Shown here: positions 56,175 through 64,000 of the stretch, piece by piece
Layout: every line of letters starts with the position of its first letter
Position numbering within the stretch: position 1 is the stretch's first letter
NCBI RefSeq assembly: GCF_047948215.1
Contig: NC_134461.1
Coordinates: forward strand, 92,028,245-92,092,244
Length of the DNA stretch: 64,000 nucleotides
DNA from: Lycorma delicatula
Taxonomy: Eukaryota > Arthropoda > Insecta > Hemiptera > Fulgoridae
Reading direction: 5' to 3'
The notes under the pieces: model-generated
What the model was told of the DNA's origin: nothing
The model's database searches: none
What the model saw: only the letters and a program-made list of their open reading frames with translations
Program-made: the position numbers and the translations under genes

Positions 56175-57280
56175 TTTAGGTAGATTTCATAAGACAGCTA
56201 CCTCTTGTAATGGGTACCATGTTCCGACTTCCGGAAAATTTCGATATATCTTTGCGTTTCACATCCCCCAGACCCGAAAACCACCGTCAGCTCAAAGGTT
56301 TATATATGCATTTATATATATGTACGTGTGTATATTTCACTTCTTGTGGAAACAATAACTGTCATAATTTTGCGCACCACTTTAAAATTATTCCTTAAAA
56401 ATAAATCGTTCCAAAATCTCTGTCGAGTTCGTTAACGGCCAAAATTGGCCCATGAAGGTGGAAGAGGGGGGGGACTTTTTCGATAAAACAAAATATCGCT
56501 ACAACTTTCTTATTAAGTAAAATATTATATTCGTTTAAAATTTCTACTATTCTTGGGATAAGGACCTAAACCATACGTAAGTAAAGTTTTATTATATCAC
56601 CAATCATTGGTCCAGGGGGTGGAAAAAATTGGGTTTTGAAGACAAAAAAGTCATACCTCCCTTAACAGGCACAGTATCAAATCGGTTTAAAGTGGTCGTT
56701 AGTCCTCTAAATATTGCCTAAAACCTTTGTCTGTAATAATTTTTGATATGACCAACCCTTAAGACAAGGGATGACCAAAACCAAAAAACAAAAAATAGAA
56801 AAAACAAAATATCGCTAACTTTCTTATTAAGTAAAATATCGAATTCTTTGAAAGTTTTTACTATTCTTTGGATAAGGGCCTAAAACTTACATAAGTAAAG
56901 TTTTTTTTTATATAACCAACCATTGGCCCAGGAGGTGGAAAAAATGGGATTTCAAAGACAAAAAAGAATCATAACTTCCTCAATAGGCACAGCATCGGAT
57001 CGGTTTAAAGTGGTCGTTAGTCCTCTTAACATTACCTAAAACTTTTGTGTGAAACAATTTTTATATAACCAACCCTTACAGAAAAGGATGACCAAAATAT
57101 TGCTGGAATTGTAAGAAGATGGGCTTCACGTATGCTAAACATGTGAAACTTTTTTCACATGCAACATTGTCGTATTGAGTAAATTTGATGTTTTTCTTAA
57201 CTTTAAGGTGGAAATCTCTTTCATCCCCTACTTAGCACCAGTGAAATCTACTTCCGCCTTCTGTCGTGCCGAAAGGGATT
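56175..57280 (+). repeat. Dispersed repeat C, copy 3, with internal tandem duplication
   Basis: The longest copy, about 1.1 kb, plus orientation. It begins aggtagatttcataagaca, gctacctcttgtaatgggta and ends ctgtcgtgccgaaagggatt. An internal part is present twice: about 56486-56775 and 56803-57090, each starting aaaacaaaatatcgct and running through ttggcccagg-type, aaatcggtttaaagtggtcg and ccaaccctta-type blocks. Copies 1 and 2 have this part once, so the duplication arose in this copy or its parent. Frame 56210-56398 is not a gene. Confidence 0.8.
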
Positions 57281-58024
57281 TTTTTTCTTTATAATTTTAC
57301 TACCTAATTAACAAAAATTACTAAAATCTGGTATATTATGTTCTCTTGTTTTAATATTTACAGTAATCGTCACGTAACAATGAACTTGGATAATCAGCCC
57401 GCACGTCACTGCTATACTATTGTTCTCTGAAACATTGGTACACCATGATTAGTCATCTTTTAGTAGCATAAACATGATGCAACTGTTGTTTACGAAGCAA
57501 TGTATTTTTGTGTTTACAGTAAGAAAGTGAAGTAATGTTTCAAATATAAAACAATTATTTTTACTTTATTTTTGTTTCTGTTTTGCTTTACAATGTACAA
57601 CATGTATTTTGTAATACATTATCCTTCTCTTTGTTGCACTTCGTAATCATTGTTTTATTCTTTTTTATTTTCAGATTTATTTTCTTTCTCAAAAGTAAGT
57701 ATATACTGTTCTTTGTTTAGCACCTTATTTATCACATGAATTGGCGTTAGTACTTTTTCATTTTCAAAAACCAGTTCACAGTATATTATTATTTATAATT
57801 AAATATCGTACATTTTTTAAAAAGTTTTATATTCATACAATATCTTCATGCTGTACTTTAAAAAGATGTTAAGAGTCAGTTATAGGTTTAAAATATTTAA
57901 GTGCGTTCCAAAGCCAGAAACAAAAGATATAATATAACTGTGTAGGTTAGGATATTACATATATATATAAAACCCTAACTAAAATGAAGTTTAAAAAAAC
58001 TTTTAACTAAAAACTAAATTAAAG

Positions 58025-58066
<42 letters not shown>

Positions 58067-58825
58067 CCTAAAACAGAATTAATGAAATATAAATATATAT
58101 GTATATATACACCTTACAGTTCATGAAAATTTAAAATTGTAACTAACATCAATGTGATAAATATGCAATAAACCTCAAAAACCGATTACCGTTTTCTGAT
58201 CCTACCTATGATTTCCTACGGGAGCATAACTAACATTTATATTATTTATAAAAAAAATAATGTTGGCTATAATTTATGTTCGAGAACATCTGATTATTTA
58301 TAATTAAATAATCGCCTTTAATTCAGAAAATTAGTTTAAATTATAATTTTTAGTTTTTTAGTTTATAAAAATTTTTATTAATTTTACTGAACATTATTCA
58401 AGAGTAAAATGAAAGTTATTTATTTAGGAGATATGAAAGTAAAAATCCTAATAAAATTTCTTCCAGAAATAATCGTCAACTACGAGAGGTATGCGTACAA
58501 AAAAAAATCATGACTACGAATTAAAAAATGTAATCTTTTCAACAAAAAAAATTTCATAAAATTATTGAATATTTTCAATTTTTTCCTAACCTAATATTAC
58601 TATAATTTCGAATAAGTTTGGTTCCATCAATTATTTGAATTATGAAACATCCAGTTTTTCAAAAAAACATATTTATTTGAGTAAAAAAGATTTTATTTTT
58701 TTAAATCTTACATTTAAAAAAATTTTAATCCTTTATATATATTTAAACGACTTCCCAAAAAGGATTGTAATTTATTTAGGGTGTATGTGTGTGTTTCATC
58801 GTAGCAGCTCAATGGCTCCCTCTCT
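57281..58825. other. AT-rich non-coding DNA with TA microsatellite
   Basis: No gene. (TA)n lies at 58026-58063. The frame 58635-58841 is chance AT-rich sequence running into the SINE B tail. Confidence 0.5.
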
Positions 58826-59122
58826 CTCTTTTCCTGTTTAGCCTCCGGAAATTACCGTTCAGTTATTACTTCAGAGGATGAATGAGGATGATATTTATGA
58901 GTGTAAATGAAGTGTAATCTTGTATAGTTTCATTTCGACCAATCCTAAGATGTGTGCTTAATTGAAACCCAACCACCAAAGAACACCGGTATCTACGATC
59001 TGGTATTCAAATCCGTATAAAAATAACTGTCTTTACTAGCATTTAAACCTTAGAACTCTCGACTTCGAAATCAACTGATTTGCGATGACGAGTTAACCAC
59101 TAGACCAACCCGATGGGTTTCC
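58826..59122 (-). mobile_element. SINE B copy
   Basis: Minus orientation, near full length. Landmarks: ctgtttagcctccggaaatt (58834-58853), gaaacccaaccaccaaagaa, caccggtatctacgatctgg, and the head complement ccactagaccaacccgatgg (59098-59117). The tail complement is a ct-rich stretch (ccctctctctcttttcctg). No clear target duplication because the flank is pyrimidine-rich on both sides. Confidence 0.88.
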
Positions 59123-59956
59123 TTCTCTAAAATCTGGACGAACACGTGGTAGTGAAGTGTTGATGTGTGACACGTTGCTACGTTTTGTTAGAAGAAACCG
59201 TAATTTTTTCACGATCTGATAATTGAATGTAGATTTCTTCTGAGACTGTACGGTATAATTCTATATTGCTGACAGTGGGTCAAAAAAATATTGGCCCCGT
59301 TGTACAATTACAAAAAGAAAAAAAAACAGCACATCATGCACAGATTTTCTCATCCCGAAGTGGACTCACAAACATTCGGTGAGAATTTTCAGTCATCTAG
59401 TACCTGATGTTGGGCGAATTAATACAACAGGCATTCTTGTAAAAAAAAATTACTTTCTTATGCATATAATTTGTAAGTAAATTATACTTATCCGGCCATT
59501 ATAAGTGTACTCTTTTCTGAAAATATTCAAGTATTTTTTTAACCGTATTAATATTTGTTTTATAAATTGTTGTAAGCTACCGATAAATTATTTAAATAAA
59601 TAAAGAGCAGTAATGAATCGAAAGAAAGCTTCTTCCATTCTATGCTGTTGAATTTTGTTGATTGTATCTGAAACCGGCGTTCAGCGTTATCAGCCTAAAG
59701 ATAGCTTAATTAACGCTAAAGAATCAACGGTCACGAATTCAACGATGCGAAGCAAGATATTCAACAACTAGCGGCGAGAAAGAAAGACAAAAAGAGCGAG
59801 AGAAGACCACGGTAAAGAAAAGAGATTTCAGTTTTCTAGCGGGTGGGAAGAAAAGACAAAGATAGACGTAAAAAGACAAGCGTGATTGTAAGAAGGAAAA
59901 AGATAGAATGATTAAGATGGTACCACCCAGGCCGAGCGGTCTGATGTATTGTTATT
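59123..59956. other. Mixed composition, no recognised gene
   Basis: Bases 59610-59950 are less AT-biased and purine-rich on the plus strand (ggcgagaaagaaagacaaaa, gggtgggaagaaaagac). Reading frames contain frequent stops. I cannot assign it; an untranslated exon, decayed retroelement interior or other repeat are all possible. Confidence 0.35.
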
Positions 59957-59962
59957 ACCCAT

Positions 59963-60121
59963 TGTAATCTTCATTTCATGGTTTTCGTTACCCCTCAGGT
60001 CGGTGCGAAAAATACAATTACCTTATAAAAGAACATCCCTCGTAAAAATACCAAATCTCAGTTCAACCAAAGTCATTGTAGTCGCCCCCGCGTAAGCCTC
60101 GAGCCTTACACTGCTATTACA
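59963..60121 (+). mobile_element. Solo LTR candidate, 159 bp
   Basis: Starts TGTAATCTTC and ends CTGCTATTACA, so the ends are TG...CA with a perfect 6-base inverted pair (TGTAAT/ATTACA). Both sides are flanked by acccat (59957-59962 and 60122-60127), a plausible target-site duplication of 4-6 bases. Inside, tataaaag (60024-60031) and the arthropod initiator tcagtt (60058-60063) are spaced about 36 bases apart, as in insect LTR promoters. No second copy is seen in the window, so it is most simply a solo LTR left after recombination. The orientation follows the TATA box and initiator. Confidence 0.65.
60024..60063 (+). promoter_or_regulatory. TATA box and initiator inside the solo LTR
   Basis: tataaaag at 60024-60031 and tcagtt at 60058-60063, with the A of the initiator at 60060. 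Spacing is slightly longer than the usual 30-31 bases. A role as LTR promoter is inferred from position. Confidence 0.45.
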
Positions 60122-60127
60122 ACCCAT

Positions 60128-61129
60128 TATTATTTCATTTATATTTATTATTATTATTATTATTATTATTTTTAAATAACAGACTTATTCGGTTATGTAG
60201 TAGCCATGTAACCAGTAAGCATACCGCTTAATGTTTCTTTTTTTTCTTCTTTTTAAATAATAAAAACTATGTGTATCATTAATGTATCTTTTACCGACGG
60301 GCTTCTTTCTTTAAGTTTTCTTATAATTGTTAAAATATCTACCGAATCAGATTAATACTAAAGTAACTGGAACTAATCTTCCAAACTACACGTGCCTCGA
60401 TTCTTTCAACTTTCTTACCGTCTAAAGAATGTAGTGTACACTAGAAATATTTTTACGAAATTTCAGTGAAGCATGATGATTTTATACTATTATTATTAAA
60501 TAAATTCCACAGTGATGTTTACCAGATTATCATATTTTTTCAAACAATTCCTAAATAAATCTTAAATTTTATATAATTTTTTTAATAAGAAAATCAGAAG
60601 ACAGTTTTTTTTTTTACTTTATAAAAATAGCATCCTACATCAATAAGTATTGTTATAAACTATCTATAATTTTACATTTTATAATATATGTTTTTTATTA
60701 GCAAATACAGTGAAGTATATAATCAGCTATAATAGAAGCTGCATAATAACTTAACAGGTGAGTTTAAAATAAAATGTAATTTATACGGTTAAAATAATCA
60801 ATTATTTTTTTGCGTTTGAAACAAACTTAAAGAATAAAATTGAAAAAAATTAAAAAGTACAAAAAATATTAAAGTGGCGCTTAAATTTTTTTTTTAAATT
60901 CTGACTTTCGAAATCGGTTTTAAAACCAAATTTAAATTTTCAAAATATTTTTCTTTTAATACAACTAAAATCTACAATCGGTTCTCTTGGAAGAATGAAT
61001 AGATGTTTTGAAATCTATAATTGTATTAAGGCCGGAAAGTCCAAGAGTAATTAATTAACTTCGATGGATCATGAAATTAATTTTTTGTAACGTATGAAAA
61101 ATAACAACTCTGTAACAACTGCCGATGGG
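60128..61129. other. AT-rich non-coding DNA
   Basis: No gene. An (ATT)n tract lies at 60138-60170. Short direct repeats of gatgaaattaatttttt-like sequence occur near 61070-61090 and 61134-61155. Confidence 0.5.
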
Positions 61130-61245
61130 TGATAATGAAATTAATTTTTTTTTTTTTAGGGTATGAAAAAATGACCGGGAATCGAAGCTCTGGATAAAAA
61201 GTAGATGCATACCACTCCGCTAAGAGATCGATCTAACCGAAATTA
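61130..61245 (-). mobile_element. Decayed SINE, tRNA-like head
   Basis: The minus strand reads tagcggagtggtatgcatct (A box, about 61226-61207), a short A/T loop, then gcttcgattcccggtc (B box, 61185-61170) and a T/A-rich end on the left. The spacing and boxes fit a tRNA-derived SINE related to SINE A, but the body differs. Confidence 0.5.
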
Positions 61246-61657
61246 ATGAAGAAATAATTTTTTTTAATTCACCAACATTAAATAAAAAGTACTCAAAAAG
61301 GAAAGAAGCTAAAAATCCAGCGGGTTAGTAACAACGGTAAAAGGAATAAAAAAACAAACAAAAATAGACTAATAACAAACAATAACTAAGGAGGACCTCT
61401 GAAATATATATTTAAATAAATATTTAAATTTTCTTGAAGTTTCCTCTGAAAATAGTTTCTTTCAAAAAAAAAGTTTCTAACATTATCTACAACAATGCAA
61501 TTATAAATGATAACGACAAACAAAAAAAATCTCACCATAAATTCAAATTGGCGATGTAAACTATAATTTTTCTTTTCAAGAAACCCAATAAAGAAAAAAA
61601 AATAAATCATTGATAATTATGTATTTGGTAAAATTTAAAGGTTTAGATGTTACAAAA
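61246..61657. other. AT-rich non-coding DNA
   Basis: No gene. The minus frame 61386-61610 is F/Y/N-rich with no domain. Confidence 0.5.
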
Positions 61658-62336
61658 ATCTGATGTCGACATCACGTGACTTCCTTGTACGCCTATTAAA
61701 TTACATGAGACACATTTTTTTAAAATGATAAGTGCATAAAATTTTATTTCATTAATAACATCTGATATTTTTATTTTTTTAAATTATTATTAAAAATATT
61801 ATTTATCGCAAAATCTTTTTACAATCGGAGGTTAATAATTATTAATATCAATATATTTAAATTAAATTAAAAAAGTTAAAAAAAAGGAGATGAAGGCAGA
61901 TACGAACCGATGTGCCTTCCCCTTGTAAGTTCCAAATATTTATTAATTGAAATTTTATTTGCCTATAACTGTGTAACGAATGAAAATAAGTATCACTTAT
62001 TGAAAAGCTCTCAATGAGGGCTTATTAATGCAATTAAGAAAAGGTCCAAAATCCAAATTTGTTTAGATTTTTTTGAACACTTTTGGTCCAGTCGATTACA
62101 ATCAAAAGAGGAAGTACCAACTTGATGTTACAACAGTCCTAAATCCAAAATTTCAACTTCCTACGGCTAATCGTTTTTGAGTTATGCGAGATATACAATA
62201 CTTATGTACAGATGTCGCGCCGAAACTAATCAAAATGGATTCAGAGGTGGTCAAAATGAATATTTCCGTTGAAATCTGAAAACCGAAATTTTTCGCGATC
62301 ACAATACTTCCTTTTCTACGTACAAGGAAGTAAAAA
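61658..62336 (+). repeat. Dispersed repeat D, copy 5
   Basis: A well-preserved full-length copy. The start atctgatgtcgacatcacgt leads into gacttccttgtacgcc, and the end is cgtacaaggaagtaaaaat. The 13-base acttccttgtacg at 61679-61691 is the exact complement of cgtacaaggaagt near 62318-62330, giving short inverted termini. Landmarks: gaaccgatgtgccttcccct (61905-61924), gttatgcgagatatac and tcaaaatggattcagaggtg. Confidence 0.85.
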
Positions 62337-63545
62337 TGTATAAAACATCTACTATCGTTCTTAATTTATTTTATACCGGTTTCAAAAGGAAATAAGTCAA
62401 TAATTTATAAATAAATAAACAAAAAAAAAGGTAAATAGCTTTAACCTTATAAAGTTTGGTTATCTTAACACGTTTGCACAACTGTCAAAAACTCTAAATT
62501 TATTTAACAAGTTTTTAATCCCTTCACACAAGCCGTATTCAAAAAAACCGATCATTAGGATACAATATAAGTTTGGTACCGATAAAATTATCGATAAAAT
62601 TATTATCGATAAAATTAAAAGAACAAAAATTTAGTTGAATTATTTTGATATCAAAATAGATCTAATTAAGAAATCGAATTATGAAAATAATAATATTAAA
62701 AGTAAAAACGTGTCATGAATTTTATTAAAAAGACTGATGATTTAATGGTACTTACTGGTACACGTATATTCCTTGTAATTATGCACCGAGCAATATAGAT
62801 GGACTTGAGCAAACTTAAACTCATTTAAGTTACCTTTGTAGATAAAATATAACTTACTCTGACCGTAGATTCGACTATTAAACCAAACTTTGGAATTTAA
62901 TGGCTGATTTGGGACCGGTCACATTTACAGTTAAGTCCTTTAAAACACAAAGAGCTACATCATCTTTAAGGGTTTAACACGAACCAGAAATTAACAAATT
63001 AACATGATATTATGTATTTACGTTTACATCTTTTGGGGTTATTATATTCATCAAAATACTTAAATTTTTAAAAATAAATTCGTTTAAATTAGTATTATTA
63101 ATTAATAGATATATTTATTAGTAATGAAATACATGTCTTCATCGAAGTTAAGAATTACAAATTTTTTTCTATATAATTTTCTCCTCAACCAATTACAATA
63201 TTTTATTGGTCTCTGTTTATTGCTCTTTAATCTATAATTCAGTGAACTGAATGAAATGGAATTTTTACCGTTAGAAAGTTTTGTTATCAGAAGAAATGAA
63301 CGTTAAAAACACGTCCAAAAATATACCTGATGTGTCGTTTCTTGGCAAAAAAAAAACTTTTGGCATATTCTCGTTTCTTTGTGGTTACTTAAAATATTAT
63401 TTTCTAGATTAAAATTAAACAAATATGATTTTCAAAAACTTATGTTTAAAGCATTTCTTAAATCACAAGGCTCGTCCCGTGTCATAGAAAAATATAGTCT
63501 TTTGCCATTTATTTTTATTAATGAAAATTAAAAAAAAAATTAAAG
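62337..63545. other. AT-rich non-coding DNA
   Basis: No gene. A small tandem of ttatcgataaaa units lies at 62578-62620. Otherwise unremarkable. Confidence 0.5.
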
Positions 63546-63820
63546 GAAACAGTTGTTAACTAGCTCGTCATCGCAAATCAGTTGATTTCGAAGTCGAGAA
63601 TTCTAAGATTCAAATTTTAGTAAAGACAGTTATTTTTTTACGGATTTGAATACTACGTCACGGATACCGGTGTTCTTTGATGGTTGGGTTTCAATTAAGC
63701 ACATATCTCAGAAATGGTCGACCTCAGACTGTACAAGACTACACTTCATTTACATTCATACATATCATCCTCATCCATCCTCTAAAAACCTTACGGTGGT
63801 TCCGGAGGCTAAACAAAAAA
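63546..63820 (+). mobile_element. SINE B copy
   Basis: Plus orientation. The head is rearranged at the A box (agttgttaactagctcgtca), then come gcaaatcagttgatttcgaa, ataccggtgttctttgatgg, gggtttcaattaagcacata and the tail ttccggaggctaaacaaaaa. Repeat D copy 6 starts right at the tail. Frames 63646-63828 and 63677-63892 are SINE sequence. Confidence 0.85.
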
Positions 63821-63821
63821 A

Positions 63822-64000
63822 ATTCTGATGTGGACACCACAGGACTTCCTTGCACGCCTATTAAATTACATATTCACATATTTTTAAAATGAAAAGTACA
63901 TAAAATTTTATTTTATTAATAACTTCTGACATTTTTTCATATTTATTTTGTCATTATTGAATTATAATTTATTGTAATTTTTTTTTACAATCAGAGGTTA
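63822..64000 (+). repeat. Dispersed repeat D, copy 6, cut by window end
   Basis: Starts attctgatgtggacaccaca then ggacttccttgcacgcc and continues ttaaattacatattcacata to the window edge, where the ttacaatcagaggtta block is still family-like. About 500 bases should follow outside the window. Confidence 0.85.

Overview
This 64 kb window looks like intergenic DNA from a large, AT-rich arthropod genome, most likely an insect. The evidence is the mobile-element content: degraded Tc1/mariner transposons, Jockey-type and other LINEs, Penelope-like retroelements and tRNA-derived SINEs, all set in AT-rich filler full of TA, AAT and poly-T tracts. I found no convincing host protein-coding gene, no genuine tRNA or rRNA gene and no CRISPR array. 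Nearly all open frames longer than 60 codons are either relics of mobile elements or chance frames in AT-rich or repeated DNA. Functional names rest on motif recognition by eye, not on searches.

Layout. 1-5.5 kb: a LINE relic (about 1.5-1.9 kb) and a minus-strand Tc1/mariner relic (2.2-3.2 kb). 5.5-7.5 kb: a mariner with TA target sites that was invaded twice, once by a GC-richer unclassified insert and once by a SINE with an 11-bp target duplication. 8-12 kb: repeat G with a purine-rich tract, a SINE A copy and a piece of repeat E. 12-13.1 kb: a 5'-truncated Jockey LINE with target duplication. 14-17.1 kb: SINE B with a perfect 14-bp duplication, repeat C and a Jockey-like relic. 18-23.8 kb: repeat D, a foldback element interrupted by a LINE, and an internally decayed Tc1/mariner element with about 30-bp inverted termini. 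24.5-29 kb: SINE B and SINE A copies, repeat D, repeat E. 30.3-32.3 kb: a 73-bp tandem duplication, then a transposase relic nested inside an element with pogo-like ends. 34-41.6 kb: repeat F twice, SINE B, repeat D, a perfect palindrome around (TA)14 and compound microsatellites. 42.7-43.7 kb: a Penelope-like C-terminal ORF with a GIY-YIG-type region, a possible hammerhead-like end and a SINE B. 46.3-46.7 and 47.3-47.5 kb: two GC-richer islands of unknown nature. 47.7-48.9 kb: an uninterrupted LINE reverse-transcriptase fragment inserted in repeat E. 49.7-53.2 kb: SINE A, repeat C, a second Penelope relic, SINE heads and repeat D. 54-57.3 kb: two direct copies of a stem-bearing motif, a LINE relic and repeat C with an internal tandem duplication. 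58.8-64 kb: SINE B, a 159-bp solo LTR candidate with TATA and initiator motifs, a SINE-like head, repeat D, SINE B and a last repeat D cut by the window end.

How it fits together. No operon or pathway is visible. The coherent story is layered insertion. Target duplications and nesting give a relative order: mariner before SINE A, foldback before LINE X, repeat E before LINE X, pogo-like element before the inner transposase. The parts most worth following up are the Penelope-related features, the solo LTR, the foldback element and the six-copy repeat family D with short inverted termini.
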